NCBI RefSeq assembly: GCF_900112675.1
Contig: NZ_FOMQ01000016.1
Coordinates: forward strand, 45,733 to 109,732
Length of the DNA stretch: 64,000 bases
Source: Paracidovorax konjaci
GTDB lineage: Bacteria > Pseudomonadota > Gammaproteobacteria > Burkholderiales > Burkholderiaceae_C
Direction: 5' to 3'
The notes under the pieces are model-generated. The model was not told the origin of the DNA, made no database searches, and worked only from the letters and a program-made list of their open reading frames with translations. The position numbers were made by a program, and so were the translations under genes. Positions 10,895 through 19,757 of this stretch are shown here, one piece after another (positions within the stretch are counted from its first letter, which is position 1; each line of letters opens with the position of its first letter).

Positions 10895-11034
10895 GGTTTC
10901 TCCTGGTGGACGATGGACGGTCGAGCCGGCCGCCGGAGGCGGGGGCCACGTCCTGCAGTGTCGAAAACCGGAACCCGCCGAGCTTGTAGGAGAAACCGCC
11001 CCCACGCCTGTCGGCCCGCCCACCGTCTTGCCGT

Positions 11035-12105
11035 TCAAGTGCTCGCCGCGGGCCCGCCGGAAGCGGCCGGGGCTTTCGCCGCGGTGCCGCACGCGTGGCA
11101 GAACCGCGCGAAGGCGCTCTTGCGGGTGCTGCAGGCGCCGCAGCGGTCGAAGAGGCCGATGCCGCAGTGCGGGCAGAAGTCGATGGCCGTGTTCTTCAGG
11201 TCCACCGGGCGCTCGCAGCCGGGGCACACGCCCTTGTCGAGCCGGGCCAGGGCCACGTCGTAGCTCAGTTCTTCGCGGCGCTGGGCATCGGGCAGGGCCT
11301 CGGCCTGGCGCTGGCGCTCCAGGTAGCGGTTGAGCGCGAGGATGGCGTAGCGCCCCACCAGCACGGTGACCACGATGCCGACGATGGAGCGCACGTAGCC
11401 GCCGTAGCTCGGCAGGTAGGGCACGAGTTCGACGAAGAACGCGAACAGCGCGAAGAAGATGAAGCCCCAGACGAACGGCCACCAGGTGCTCTTGCGCTTC
11501 TTCGCGAACAGCCAGCCGGCCACCACGAGCAGCGGCAGCGTGAGCGCGAGGCGGTAGAGGAACACGCGCATCTCGACCTTGCGCTGCGCCGCGCGCATCG
11601 ATTCGTAGCCGGCGGCTTCGAGCTGGCCAAGGCGCTGGCGCGCGGCCGCGGCCGCCTGCCGGGCGTCGAGCGCGGCCTGCTGCTGGGCCTCCACCGCCTG
11701 CTGCGTCTGGCGCTCGCGCACCTTCAGCGCGTCGAGCGCCTGGGTGCGCTGCACCACCTCGGGGTTGTGTTCGGCCTGCTGCGTGGCGCTGCGCGTGGCG
11801 ATCCAGTGGTTGAAGCTCTCGTTCGCGGCCTGGCTCTCGCTGCGCGCCTTGCTGCGCTGCAGCTGGGCCTGCTCCAGCGCGGCCTGCGCCTGCTCCTCGG
11901 CCGTGCCGGCCGCGCGCACCTCGGCGCGCAGGGCCTCGGCCGCCGGGCGGTCGAGGAAGTCGTCGAGCTGCAGCGGCGCTTCCACCCGGGGCAGGTCGCC
12001 CACCAGCGTGCCGCCCAGGCCGATGAGGAAGCTCGCGAACACCAGCGACACGAGCCACAGCCCGCGGCGGAACCACTTCTCGGACAGGCGCAGGGATTTG
12101 GCCAT
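11035..12105 (-). CDS. Membrane protein with coiled coil and C-terminal zinc ribbons
   Basis: The 356-residue product has an N-terminal TM segment (residues about 14-36). A long Ala/Gln/Glu-rich coiled coil (about 55-165) follows, probably extracytoplasmic. Two or three TM helices come next (VFLYRLALTLPLLVVAGWLF; WGFIFFALFAFFVELVPYL; a third near IVGIVVTVLVGRYAIL). The C-terminal cytoplasmic part has paired CxxC motifs (CPGCERP, CPHCG, CGACS, CHACG) that make a double zinc ribbon. ATG 12105 is preceded by AGGAG at 6 nt and is preferred over the GTG just before it. No function is recognised. The architecture suggests envelope sensing or scaffolding, which is inference. Confidence 0.75.
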   Translation of the reverse strand: MAKSLRLSEKWFRRGLWLVSLVFASFLIGLGGTLVGDLPRVEAPLQLDDFLDRPAAEALRAEVRAAGTAEEQAQAALEQAQLQRSKARSESQAANESFNHWIATRSATQQAEHNPEVVQRTQALDALKVRERQTQQAVEAQQQAALDARQAAAAARQRLGQLEAAGYESMRAAQRKVEMRVFLYRLALTLPLLVVAGWLFAKKRKSTWWPFVWGFIFFALFAFFVELVPYLPSYGGYVRSIVGIVVTVLVGRYAILALNRYLERQRQAEALPDAQRREELSYDVALARLDKGVCPGCERPVDLKNTAIDFCPHCGIGLFDRCGACSTRKSAFARFCHACGTAAKAPAASGGPAAST

Positions 12106-12123
12106 CACAGACTCCTTTCGTTA

Positions 12124-12169
12124 TTGCTACATTTTTAATAGCAAACTATTCAATGGATACGGCGGCATG
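12124..12169 (+). repeat. Dispersed hairpin-plus-tail repeat, copy 1
   Basis: The element is a short imperfect hairpin (TTGCTAC ... ATAGCAA) followed by a conserved tail ending GGCGGCATG. Four further copies lie at 14424, 19131, 37183 and 49968. Read on the minus strand, it starts 37 nt downstream of the stop of the DUF2145 gene (12207). Confidence 0.75.
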
Positions 12170-12206
12170 AAGCCACTTCGATCCCAAACCACCGATCATC
12201 GGCCGT

Positions 12207-13040
12207 TCACCGGCCCGCGTCCAGCGCCAGCGTGGCGGGCGCCGCGCCCAGGCCCGCGCGGGGCATCCACGCCAGCACCGAGTCCACGGTGACCGTGGCG
12301 ATGCGGTCGGCAAAGCGGTCGCGGTCCGGATGGTCGTCGAAGGCCACGTTCGCCGCCGTGACGCGCCCGCCCAGCCGCGTGAGCGGGCCGATGCGCAGCA
12401 CGGCGGGCTCGTAGCCCTTGAAGCGCAGCCACGCCTGCGCCTGGCTGCGCGTGCGCACGGTGGCGGGCTCCATGGCCAGCGCCAGCGTCTCCAGCGCCCA
12501 TTGGTTGGACTGCTGGTAGCGCGTGCCCCAGGCATAGCTGACCATGCTGTAGGCGCGCTGGTGCAGCGCCACGGTGCGGGAGCGGTCGGCCAGCACGTCG
12601 GCCAGCCGCGCCTGCACCTCGGGCGCGGGCACGAGCCACACGGCCTCGTAGCGCCACAGGTCGTCCATGAAGAACTCGCCCAGGCCCTGCAGGTAGAGGC
12701 TGCCCACGGCCGTGCCGCATTCGTTGAGCTTGTGCGCCACGCGCCAGGGGCCCTCGGGCGTGCGGTAGGCCCAGCCCAGGTGTGAGTAATGCACGCCGTA
12801 TTTCGACAGGTCCTGCCCGGCCCGCGCGAGCAGCACGACGCGCGCGCCGCTGCGCCGGTGCTCCGCCTCCAGGGCGCGCGCCGTGCGCTCGGCCAGCGCC
12901 ATGCCGCGCTCGATGCCCTGGGGCGTGGGCCGCCGGGCCTCGCAGGAGCGCCCCGCATGGGCGGTGCCGGCCGCCAGCGCCGCGGCCCAGGCCAGGGCGC
13001 ACAGGGCGAAGCGCCACGGGGTTGTCCATCGATCGGACAC
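12207..13040 (-). CDS. DUF2145 family secreted protein
   Basis: The 277-residue product has a signal peptide (RFALCALAWAAALAAGTAHA) and matches the DUF2145 pattern, an uncharacterised proteobacterial family. Recognisable segments are YGVHYSHLGWAYR, WRVAHKLNECGT and QRAYSMVSYAWGTRYQQSNQW. The His, Cys and Asn arrangement (HLG, LNECG, SYAWGTRYQQSNQ) recalls cysteine-peptidase or amidase folds, but this is not established. The start is the GTG at 13040. It lies 11 nt after the previous stop with a GAGGG element upstream, so it is co-transcribed with the gene at 13052-13558. A longer frame overlapping that gene was rejected. Confidence 0.75.
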   Translation of the reverse strand: MSDRWTTPWRFALCALAWAAALAAGTAHAGRSCEARRPTPQGIERGMALAERTARALEAEHRRSGARVVLLARAGQDLSKYGVHYSHLGWAYRTPEGPWRVAHKLNECGTAVGSLYLQGLGEFFMDDLWRYEAVWLVPAPEVQARLADVLADRSRTVALHQRAYSMVSYAWGTRYQQSNQWALETLALAMEPATVRTRSQAQAWLRFKGYEPAVLRIGPLTRLGGRVTAANVAFDDHPDRDRFADRIATVTVDSVLAWMPRAGLGAAPATLALDAGR

Positions 13041-13051
13041 GGTGGCCGCCC

Positions 13052-13558
13052 TCACAGCCGCTCGTTGTGCAGCAGCGAGCGGCCCAGGGCGTTGGGCACG
13101 AAGGCCAGCGCCTCGCCCGCCGCCGAGAGGACCACGCCCGTGCCGATCACGCTGCAGGTGACCACCGTGCCCACGCCCACCGCCACGCCCGAGGCGGCGC
13201 GGCCCGCCACCTCGACGCTGGTACGGGCGCCGTCGGAAGCGCGCTCCAGCACGTAGACCGTGCCCACGGCCGAGGCCTCCACCGCGCGCACGGTGAGCAC
13301 CGCGCCGGCCACCGACAGCGCCGCGGGCAGCGCGACGACCGCCCCGGCCGCCGTGGATGCCACCGATGCAGTGCCCACGACCGAGGCCACCGGCAGCATG
13401 GACAGCGCCACCGAGGCGTCGCTCTGCGCCCGCGCCGGCAGGGCCGCCGCCATGGCGGCGCCGGCGAGGGCCAGACCCGCCACCCACCGGTGGAGCGACC
13501 GCGGGGGCCGGAAAGGGGGGGCCGGGGGCTCGGGGCTGCGGTACGGAACGAGCGGCAT
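13052..13558 (-). CDS. Secreted Ala/Val/Ser-rich protein paired with DUF2145 gene
   Basis: The product has 168 residues. A proline-rich N-terminus precedes a signal sequence (WVAGLALAGAAMAAALPARAQ). The mature part is built of Ala, Val, Ser and Gly with almost no charged residues until the end, so it is probably membrane-associated or fibrous. The ATG at 13558 follows an AGGAG site at 6 nt. It is the first gene of a two-gene unit with the DUF2145 gene. I do not recognise the family. A Gly/Ala-rich hydrophobic pattern could also represent several membrane segments. Confidence 0.65.
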   Translation of the reverse strand: MPLVPYRSPEPPAPPFRPPRSLHRWVAGLALAGAAMAAALPARAQSDASVALSMLPVASVVGTASVASTAAGAVVALPAALSVAGAVLTVRAVEASAVGTVYVLERASDGARTSVEVAGRAASGVAVGVGTVVTCSVIGTGVVLSAAGEALAFVPNALGRSLLHNERL

Positions 13559-13608
13559 GGGGATCTCCTGGAAAAGCTAAGGGTTGGGGTGGCGGTGCGG
13601 GGCATCGC

Positions 13609-14169
13609 TCAGTTCGCAGCGCGGTCCCCGCGCCCTGCGGCGGCCGGGGCGTCCTGCGCGGCGGGCAGGGGGGCTGCGGGGGCCGCCTGCATCGCTTCGC
13701 GGCGGCCCTGCAGGCGGGCTTCGGCGAGGTCGGCCTCGTGGCGGTCGCGCAGCATCTTGGCGAGCGTGAACGCGGTGGTGATGAGGTAGAGCCAGCTCAC
13801 GCCCAGGAAGGCCTTGTAGGTGGGCGAGATCTCCATGTCCGCGAGGCCCCAGCCGGTGAGGCCCACGGCCACGCCGAAGCCGCCCCAGACGACCAGCTTG
13901 AAGAGCGGCGTGTCGCCCGCGCCGCGGCGCGCGGCGGCCTGGTTGTCGCGCACGAACTTGGCGAGCATGAACACGGCCGAGAGGCAGAACACGTAGCCCA
14001 TCACCATGAAGATCTGCTCCAGCCGCTCTCCCGGCAGCCAGGCCAGCCCCACCGCGCAGCAGAACGCGGCGATGCCGAACGACACCCAGACCTGCAGTTG
14101 CCAGGCGGAGGTATCGCGCTGGACCAGCGGGGTGGAAGAAGGCGACGGGGAAGCGGAGTGGCGTGACAT
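13609..14169 (-). CDS. YiaA/YiaB-type inner membrane protein
   Basis: This is a 186-residue membrane protein with four hydrophobic segments arranged as two similar pairs (WVSFGIAAFCCAVGLAWLPG...FMVMGYVFCLSAVFMLAKFVRDN and VVWGGFGVAVGLTGWGLADM...WLYLITTAFTLAKMLRDR). This duplicated two-helix unit, ending LAKxxRD, is the YiaAB domain. A low-complexity Ala/Pro/Arg tail of about 35 residues follows. The function is unknown. The start is uncertain. ATG 14169 gives the shorter N-terminus; upstream in-frame ATGs exist near 14210, and no clear Shine-Dalgarno site decides between them. Confidence 0.7.
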   Translation of the reverse strand: MSRHSASPSPSSTPLVQRDTSAWQLQVWVSFGIAAFCCAVGLAWLPGERLEQIFMVMGYVFCLSAVFMLAKFVRDNQAAARRGAGDTPLFKLVVWGGFGVAVGLTGWGLADMEISPTYKAFLGVSWLYLITTAFTLAKMLRDRHEADLAEARLQGRREAMQAAPAAPLPAAQDAPAAAGRGDRAAN

Positions 14170-14614
14170 GGAATCGGAGGCCTGCGGCCCGGGGTGGAAC
14201 ATGGGCGGCATCATGGCCAGCGCCCCGGCCCGCGGCACCGCGCGGAGCGACGCAGTGGCCACGGCTCGGACGACCGGTATCGATTGGCGATACTTTTCTG
14301 CGCCCGCCGGGCCGCAAGCGCTGCAAGGAAGGCACCGCGCCGCCACGGGCCGCCGGCAGCGCCTGCCAGCGCCCCGCCCGCCCGGCCCCGTGGCGGGCCG
14401 TTGCGCCCGGGCACCGGGCCACACGCTACAAATTCAATAGCAAACACATCAATGGATACGGCGGCATGGAGCCATTCCGATGCAGAAACCGGGGCGAGGC
14501 AGGCCTGCGGGGCCCGGGCGGGCCGGGCCAGCCCGGGCGCTGCGGTCTGGGCAGGCGCGGCGCCATCGGTTAGGCTGCGGTCCTTACTTTTGGACACTAC
14601 CGAGGAGCCCCCCC
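14170..14614. other. Divergent intergenic region without a gene
   Basis: About 445 nt separate the YiaAB-type gene (minus) from the secreted-protein gene (plus). I find no convincing coding frame. It holds the second copy of the dispersed repeat (14424-14469) and presumably both promoters. A GAGGAG ribosome site lies just before 14615. Confidence 0.5.
14424..14469 (+). repeat. Dispersed hairpin-plus-tail repeat, copy 2
   Basis: It reads CGCTACAAATTCAATAGCAA, then a tail ending in ATGGATACGGCGGCATG. The hairpin half is degenerate while the tail from the ATCAATGG core onward is nearly identical to copy 1. This copy lies in a divergent intergenic region. Confidence 0.7.
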
Positions 14615-16225
14615 ATGCCAGCCCTGCACATCGCCCGCGCCGCGAGCGCCTTCCTGCTGTGCGGTCTCGGGCTCGCGGCGCCCTCCCTGGCGGGGGTCAT
14701 CGCCGGCACCGGCGCCACGCCCTCGCGCAGCCAGCTCGGCGCCACCGATGCGGCGTCGCTGCAGCCCGCCACGGGCCAGACGGGCCACGTGCTGCTGGTG
14801 CCCTACTTCACCGCGCAGCAGGGGCAGATGACGGTGCTGCACTTCGTGAACACCGACCTCTCCAACGGCAAGGCCATCAAGCTGCGCATCCGCGGCGCGG
14901 CCAACGGCGACAGCCTGCTGACCATGACGCTGCTGCTGTCGGCCGGCGACATGTGGACCGGCGCGATCACTGCGGGGGCCGACGGACGCGCGCAGCTCGT
15001 CACCGCGGACAACTCCTGCTCCTCGCCCCGGCTCGCCTCCGGCACGCCGCAGCCCTTCGCCACCGACCGCCTGAGCCCCTCGTGGACGGTGCAGGAACGT
15101 GCCGGCCACACGCGCGAGGGCACCATCGAGGCCATCGTGGCGGCCGACATTCCTTCGGCCGCCGTGTACGGCGCCACCAGCCAGGACCGTTCGGCGCTCT
15201 ACACGGCGATCCGCCAGATCAATGACCTGGCCCCGTGCACCGCCTCGGCCATCGACGCGGCGCTGCTGGAAGACACGAGCGACGAGGCCACCGCCGCCGC
15301 CCGCGGCTTCGCCACGCCCTCCGGCGGCGTGGGCGGCACCTGGTACGTGATCGACGTGCCCGCGGCCACCACGTTCTCCTCGCCCATGACGACGCTGCAG
15401 GCCTTCACCGCGGCCGGCCAGCCCGCGCGCGGCAACTACGTGCTCTTCCCCCCCACCGACCAGGCCATCGCCCAGCCCGAGCGCTACACGGCCGACCCGC
15501 TGCTGGTCTCGGGCGGCTACGCCACGCGCCAGAAGGACATCGACGGCGCCACCAACCTGCCGACCACCGCCGCGGTGATCCAGGCCCGGGCCTACGACCT
15601 GCCCGACCTGTCCACGCCCTACCACCTGCCCGCCTCGGAACCGAACGCGCGCCGCACGGCGGCCGAACTCTCGGAAGTGTTCGCCGCGCGCGAGCTGCGC
15701 AACCAATATTCGACCGAGACCTCCATCTCCGCGCAGACCGACTGGGTGGTGGGCATGCCCACCAAGCGCTACAGCGTGGCCCTGGACTACTCCACCGGGG
15801 TGCGCACGTACTCCGTGGTGCCGCCGGCCGGCACGGGCGACCAGTTCTTCCACACCGACAACACGCTGGTCTCCGGCGGCAAGGTGTGCAGCAACAACGC
15901 CGGCTGGTCGTTCCTGGTGGCGTCGCGCGATGCCACGGTGTCCACCAGCGGCGCGGCCATTCCCACGGCGCTGCCGCTGGTGCCGCTGCTGTGCGGCGCG
16001 GTGTCGGTGGCGGCCTTCGGCGGCAGCTCGCCGCTGTCGGCCTCGGTGGCGCTGTCGCCGCTGCGCAGCGGGCTCGTCTCCGGCTGGGCCACGCTGCAGA
16101 TCAACGACATCCCGGGCCTGCCCGTGATCGGCGCCGCGTTCACCAAGCTGGTCAACCCCAGCGCCACGCCGGGCGTGGCCGGCCACTACGGCCTCCTGTA
16201 CCCGCACATGATCCGCCAGCCCTGA
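14615..16225 (+). CDS. Secreted protein of unknown function (536 aa)
   Basis: The product has a clear signal peptide (RAASAFLLCGLGLAAPSLAG) and a long mature part rich in Ala, Thr and Ser, typical of an exported or surface protein. The early segment HVLLVPYFTAQQGQMTVLHFVNTDLSNGKAIKLRIRGAANGDS looks like an immunoglobulin-like or jelly-roll strand set. Three cysteines (CSSP, PCTAS, CSNN) may form disulphides. ATG 14615 follows GAGGAG at about 9 nt and is preferred to the longer frame from 14480, which lacks a signal sequence. I do not recognise the family. It is monocistronic and convergent with acdR. Confidence 0.7.
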   Translation: MPALHIARAASAFLLCGLGLAAPSLAGVIAGTGATPSRSQLGATDAASLQPATGQTGHVLLVPYFTAQQGQMTVLHFVNTDLSNGKAIKLRIRGAANGDSLLTMTLLLSAGDMWTGAITAGADGRAQLVTADNSCSSPRLASGTPQPFATDRLSPSWTVQERAGHTREGTIEAIVAADIPSAAVYGATSQDRSALYTAIRQINDLAPCTASAIDAALLEDTSDEATAAARGFATPSGGVGGTWYVIDVPAATTFSSPMTTLQAFTAAGQPARGNYVLFPPTDQAIAQPERYTADPLLVSGGYATRQKDIDGATNLPTTAAVIQARAYDLPDLSTPYHLPASEPNARRTAAELSEVFAARELRNQYSTETSISAQTDWVVGMPTKRYSVALDYSTGVRTYSVVPPAGTGDQFFHTDNTLVSGGKVCSNNAGWSFLVASRDATVSTSGAAIPTALPLVPLLCGAVSVAAFGGSSPLSASVALSPLRSGLVSGWATLQINDIPGLPVIGAAFTKLVNPSATPGVAGHYGLLYPHMIRQP

Positions 16226-16282
16226 GCAGGCGGGAGCGCGCGGCGCCGCCGCCCCGCGCCCGGCCGGGCCGGCGCGCGCGCC

Positions 16283-16804
16283 TCAGACCGCGATCGGCAG
16301 CTCGGTGGTGGACAGCACGTTGCGCAGCACCATGAACGACCGCACCTGCCGCACGCCCGGCAGGTACAGCAGCTGCTCGGCATGCAGGCGGTTGAAGCTG
16401 TCGCTGTCGCGCGTGCGCACGAGCATGAAGTAGTCGAACTCGCCCGTCACGACGTGGCACTCCATGCAGCCGGAGATCTTCGCGGCCGCCTTCTCGAATT
16501 CCGCGAACGACTCGGGGGTGGAGCGGTCCAGCACCACGCCGATCATCACCAGCATGCCCGCGCCCACGGCGCGCGGGTTGAGCAGCGCCACCACCCCGTC
16601 GATCAGCCCCAGGCGCCGCAGCCGCTCCACGCGGCGCAGGCAGGCGGGCGCGCTCAGGTGGACCCGGGCCGCCAGCGCCACGTTGGAGACCGAGGCATCG
16701 CGCTGCAGGGCCCGCAGGATGGCCCGGTCGGTGCGGTCGAGCCCGCTGGCGGCATCGGCCACCGGGGCATCGGCCACCGGCTTGCTTAATTTAGTTGCGC
16801 ACAT
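16283..16804 (-). CDS. acdR: Lrp/AsnC-type regulator of ACC deaminase
   Basis: The 173-residue product has an N-terminal helix-turn-helix (LDRTDRAILRALQRDASVSNVALAARVHLS...CLRRVERLRRLG) and a C-terminal RAM/AsnC effector domain (VVTGEFDYFMLVRTRD; LLYLPGVRQVRSFMVLRNVLSTTELPI). Its divergent position next to acdS is the classic arrangement for AcdR, the Lrp-like activator that responds to ACC together with AcdB in other proteobacteria. ATG 16804 has an AGGAA element upstream. The naming rests on family plus context; binding is not shown. Confidence 0.85.
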   Translation of the reverse strand: MCATKLSKPVADAPVADAASGLDRTDRAILRALQRDASVSNVALAARVHLSAPACLRRVERLRRLGLIDGVVALLNPRAVGAGMLVMIGVVLDRSTPESFAEFEKAAAKISGCMECHVVTGEFDYFMLVRTRDSDSFNRLHAEQLLYLPGVRQVRSFMVLRNVLSTTELPIAV

Positions 16805-16878
16805 CGCCTGTTTCCTGCAATGAAAGTTGGGTGGATTGCCATTGCTTCTGGCCCGAAGCGTTTCTTCTCTGGCATTTT

Positions 16879-16893
16879 CGCAACCCTGTTGCG
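16879..16893. promoter_or_regulatory. Candidate AcdR operator
   Basis: A 15-bp palindrome, CGCAA-N5-TTGCG, lies in the 175-nt acdR-acdS divergent region. That size and symmetry suit an Lrp-family dimer site. No -35/-10 pair is obvious. Chance occurrence cannot be excluded because the arms are only 5 bp. Confidence 0.35.
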
Positions 16894-16979
16894 CGGCCAT
16901 TTTCCTACCATTGCAGTCAGCGCTGCCGCACGGTGCAGGCAGCTTTCCCTTCGGTTTCCCCTTGCCAGGAATGCTTTCC

Positions 16980-17996
16980 ATGAACTTGCAGAAATTCCCG
17001 CGCCACGCCCTCACCTTCGGCCCCACGCCCATCCAGCCGCTGCCGCGCCTGTCCGCGCACCTGGGCGGCAAGGTGCACCTGTATGCCAAGCGCGAGGACT
17101 GCAACTCGGGCCTGGCCTTCGGCGGCAACAAGACCCGCAAGCTCGAATACCTGATCCCCGAGGCGCTCGAAGGCGGCTACGACACGCTGGTGTCGATCGG
17201 CGGCATCCAGTCCAACCAGACGCGCCAGGTGGCCGCCGTGGCCGCGCACCTGGGCCTCAAGTGCGTGCTGGTGCAGGAGAACTGGGTGAACTACTCCGAT
17301 GCGGTGTACGACCGCGTGGGCAACATCGAGATGAGCCGCATCATGGGCGCCGACGTGCGGCTGGACGCCGCGGGCTTCGACATCGGCATCCGCCCGAGCT
17401 GGGAGCAGGCCATGGAGGACGTGCGCCGCGCGGGCGGCAAGCCGTTCCCGATCCCGGCGGGCTGCTCCGAGCATCCGCGCGGCGGCCTGGGCTTCGTGGG
17501 CTTCGCCGAGGAAGTGCGCCAGCAGGAGGCCGAGCTGGGCTTCCAGTTCGACTACATCGTCGTGTGCTCGGTCACGGGCAGCACGCAGGCCGGCATGGTG
17601 GTGGGCTTCGCGGCCGACGGCCGGGCGGACCGCGTGATCGGCATCGACGCCTCGGCCAAGCCCGAGCAGACGCGCGCGCAGATCCTGCGCATCGCCCAGA
17701 ACACCGCGCAACTGGTCGAGCTGGGCCGCGACATCACCGACGCCGACATCGTGCTCGACACGCGCTACGGCGGCCCCGAATACGGCCTGCCCAACGAGGG
17801 CACGCTCGAAGCCATCCGCCTGTGCGCGCGCCAGGAGGCGATGCTCACCGACCCGGTGTACGAGGGCAAGTCGATGCACGGAATGATCGACATGGTGAAA
17901 AACGGCGAATTCCCCGAGGGCTCGCGCGTGCTCTACGCGCACCTGGGCGGCGTGCCGGCGCTCAACGCCTACAGCTTCCTCTTCCGCAACGGCTGA
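16980..17996 (+). CDS. acdS: 1-aminocyclopropane-1-carboxylate (ACC) deaminase
   Basis: This PLP enzyme cleaves ACC, the plant ethylene precursor, to 2-oxobutyrate and ammonia; it is a hallmark of plant-associated bacteria. The 338-residue length equals that of the Pseudomonas enzyme, and the sequence is near-identical in the core. It has the PLP lysine in FGGNKTRK (Lys51), [11 protein letters not shown] with Ser78, and the [14 protein letters not shown] loop. [11 protein letters not shown] (Tyr294-Glu295) and [11 protein letters not shown] (Leu322) separate true ACC deaminases from D-cysteine desulfhydrases. ATG 16980 has AGGA about 10 nt upstream; an ATG three codons earlier is less well placed. 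It is followed 47 nt later by a Bug binding protein. Confidence 0.96.
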   Translation: MNLQKFPRHALTFGPTPIQPLPRLSAHLGGKVHLYAKREDCNSGLAFGGNKTRKLEYLIPEALEGGYDTLVSIGGIQSNQTRQVAAVAAHLGLKCVLVQENWVNYSDAVYDRVGNIEMSRIMGADVRLDAAGFDIGIRPSWEQAMEDVRRAGGKPFPIPAGCSEHPRGGLGFVGFAEEVRQQEAELGFQFDYIVVCSVTGSTQAGMVVGFAADGRADRVIGIDASAKPEQTRAQILRIAQNTAQLVELGRDITDADIVLDTRYGGPEYGLPNEGTLEAIRLCARQEAMLTDPVYEGKSMHGMIDMVKNGEFPEGSRVLYAHLGGVPALNAYSFLFRNG

Positions 17997-18043
17997 AGCC
18001 CGGCGCGCCGGCCGCATCGTTTCCCCGACGCAAGGACCCCGAA

Positions 18044-19036
18044 ATGACGAAGTACCTGCTGCCCTCCCGGCGCACCGGCGTCGCATTCCTCCTGGCCGTC
18101 GCGGCATCGGGCCCGTGGTCCGCGGCGTGCGCCGAAGGCTACCCCTCCCGGCCGATCCAGCTCGTCGTTCCCTTCCCCGCCGGCGGGGCCGTGGACATCG
18201 TGGGGCGGCTGATCGGCAAACCCCTGGGCGACCACCTGGGCCAGCCGGTGGTGGTCGAGAACAAGGCCGGCGCCGGCACCATCGTCGGGGCCGCCTTCGT
18301 CGCCAATGCGCCGGCCGACGGCTACACGCTGCTGATCAGCTCGGGCTCCACGTTCACCGGCAACCCCGCGCTCAACCCCAGGCTGCCGTACGACCCTGTC
18401 CGGAGCTACGAGCCCATCGGCCTGGTGGCGCGGGTCCCGCTGGTCCTGCTGGCCCACCGCGATGTGCCGGCCGGCAGCCTGGCGGAGGTGATTGCCGCGG
18501 TGAAGCGCGCGCCCGACAAGTTCTCCTACGGCTCCTTCGGCAACGGCACCACGGGCCACTTCGCAGGCGAATTGCTGTGGGCCGCCACGGGCATCCGGCC
18601 GATGCACGTGCCCTACCGGGGCAGCGCGCCAGCGATGGCGGACCTCATGGGCGGGCAGATTCCCTTCACCATCGACACGGTGGCGGCGGCGCTGCCGCAG
18701 TTGAAGGCGGGCAAGATCAAGGCGATCGCGGTCATGGGAGCCACGCGCGCCACGCAGTTGCCCGATGTGCCCACGGTGGCGGAAAGCGGTTTTCCGGGAT
18801 TCGCCGCCGACTCCTGGCTGGCCGTCGTCGCTCCGCGCGGGCTGCCGCCCGATGCCAGGGGCAGGCTGCAAAAGGCCGTGGGCGAGGTGGTGGCGGCGCC
18901 AGCGGTCCGCAGCAGGCTCATCGCCAGCGGACTGGAGCCCGCCTACGAACCCGCGGACGCGGTGATGGCGCGCATCGAGGACGAACTGCCGCGCATGCGC
19001 GCCATCGCGCAACGCGCCAACATCCGCCCGGAGTGA
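18044..19036 (+). CDS. Tripartite tricarboxylate transporter substrate-binding protein (Bug/TctC)
   Basis: This is a periplasmic binding protein of 330 residues with a signal peptide (TGVAFLLAVAASGPWSAACA). The Bug family pattern is complete: YPSRPIQLVVPFPAGGAVDIVGRL, GQPVVVENKAGAGTIVGAAFVA, ADGYTLLI, and the pocket segment MHVPYRGSAPAMADLMGGQIPF. No TctA/TctB membrane partner lies nearby, as is usual for orphan Bug proteins in Burkholderiales. A 47-nt gap from acdS with an AAGGA site suggests co-transcription. A ligand related to ACC metabolism is possible but is only a guess from position. Confidence 0.9.
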   Translation: MTKYLLPSRRTGVAFLLAVAASGPWSAACAEGYPSRPIQLVVPFPAGGAVDIVGRLIGKPLGDHLGQPVVVENKAGAGTIVGAAFVANAPADGYTLLISSGSTFTGNPALNPRLPYDPVRSYEPIGLVARVPLVLLAHRDVPAGSLAEVIAAVKRAPDKFSYGSFGNGTTGHFAGELLWAATGIRPMHVPYRGSAPAMADLMGGQIPFTIDTVAAALPQLKAGKIKAIAVMGATRATQLPDVPTVAESGFPGFAADSWLAVVAPRGLPPDARGRLQKAVGEVVAAPAVRSRLIASGLEPAYEPADAVMARIEDELPRMRAIAQRANIRPE

Positions 19037-19130
19037 GCCGCCGGCCTGGTGGCCGGCAGCGGCGAGGACGGCGGGGGCCGCAGGGCCCCGGATGGACCGG
19101 CCGCATGCCCGGATCCGCATCGGATATGCC

Positions 19131-19177
19131 GCATGCCGCCTGATCCATTGAATAGTTTGCTACACAAACGATAGCAA
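19131..19177 (-). repeat. Dispersed hairpin-plus-tail repeat, copy 3
   Basis: Read on the minus strand it is TTGCTATCGTTTGTGTAGCAA followed by the tail ending GGCGGCATG; the last part differs only at one base of GGATCAGG. On the plus strand it lies 94 nt after the stop of the Bug gene, in the same relative orientation as copy 1 to its upstream gene. Confidence 0.75.
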
Positions 19178-19205
19178 TCAACTGCCGGCGCGTGCCGGCG
19201 GACGC

Positions 19206-19730
19206 TCAGGCCCGCAGCCAGGCCTGCATGTGCGGGTAGGGCTGCGCGCCCTGCGCCTCGGCCTGCGCGGGTTGCAGCGCGAGGCCCGCCGCGGCCAGCC
19301 CGGCGGCGCCCAGGTACACGCCCATCTCGAACGTGAAACGCAGGCTCTGCGATTGCCCGTGGTAGCCCCCGTCGTGGAACAGCACGGCGGAATCCAGCCC
19401 CAGGTGGCGCATGGCGGCCCAGGCCCAGGCCGTGGCCTCGGTCTCCCCGCCGTGCTCGACGGAGGGCAGCGCTTCCAGCGCGCCGTCCACCTGGGCGCGC
19501 AGCGCGGCAGGGACCACGGCCAGGTGCCCCGCCTCGTGCAGCAGGTCGCCCGGCCAGCGCAGGCGGGCCATGTCCATGCAGAGCCCGCCATGCTCGATGC
19601 GCACCCCGGGCAGGAAGCAGCCCTCGGGCAGTTCGGCCTCGCGCACCGGCAGGCCGATGCCGCGCAGGAAGTCCACGATGCGGCGCGCCAGCGCCGCGTT
19701 CTCCGCGTCCAGGTTCACCTCGGCTTCCAT
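19206..19730 (-). CDS. Putative zinc-metallopeptidase-like protein (HEAGH)
   Basis: This is a 174-residue soluble protein. The segment DLLHEAGHLAVVP contains HExxH, the zinc-binding motif of gluzincin/IrrE-like peptidases. An acidic helix (HGGETEATAWAWAAMRHLGL) about 40 residues later could supply a third ligand. The N-terminus (ENAALARRIVDFLRGIGLPVRE) is helical and there is no signal peptide. A family name is not assigned. It precedes a convergent repeat and is followed upstream, in transcription order, by the LplT-PlsC gene (27-nt gap), so the genes may form one operon. Confidence 0.65.
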   Translation of the reverse strand: MEAEVNLDAENAALARRIVDFLRGIGLPVREAELPEGCFLPGVRIEHGGLCMDMARLRWPGDLLHEAGHLAVVPAALRAQVDGALEALPSVEHGGETEATAWAWAAMRHLGLDSAVLFHDGGYHGQSQSLRFTFEMGVYLGAAGLAAAGLALQPAQAEAQGAQPYPHMQAWLRA

Positions 19731-19757
19731 CGCATTCCTCTCGTCGTTGCTGGGGTT

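Noticed and set aside
13577..14422. Second minus-strand frame over the YiaAB-type gene
   Set aside because: It is an out-of-frame shadow with Arg/Gly/Pro bias; the membrane domain is in the other frame.
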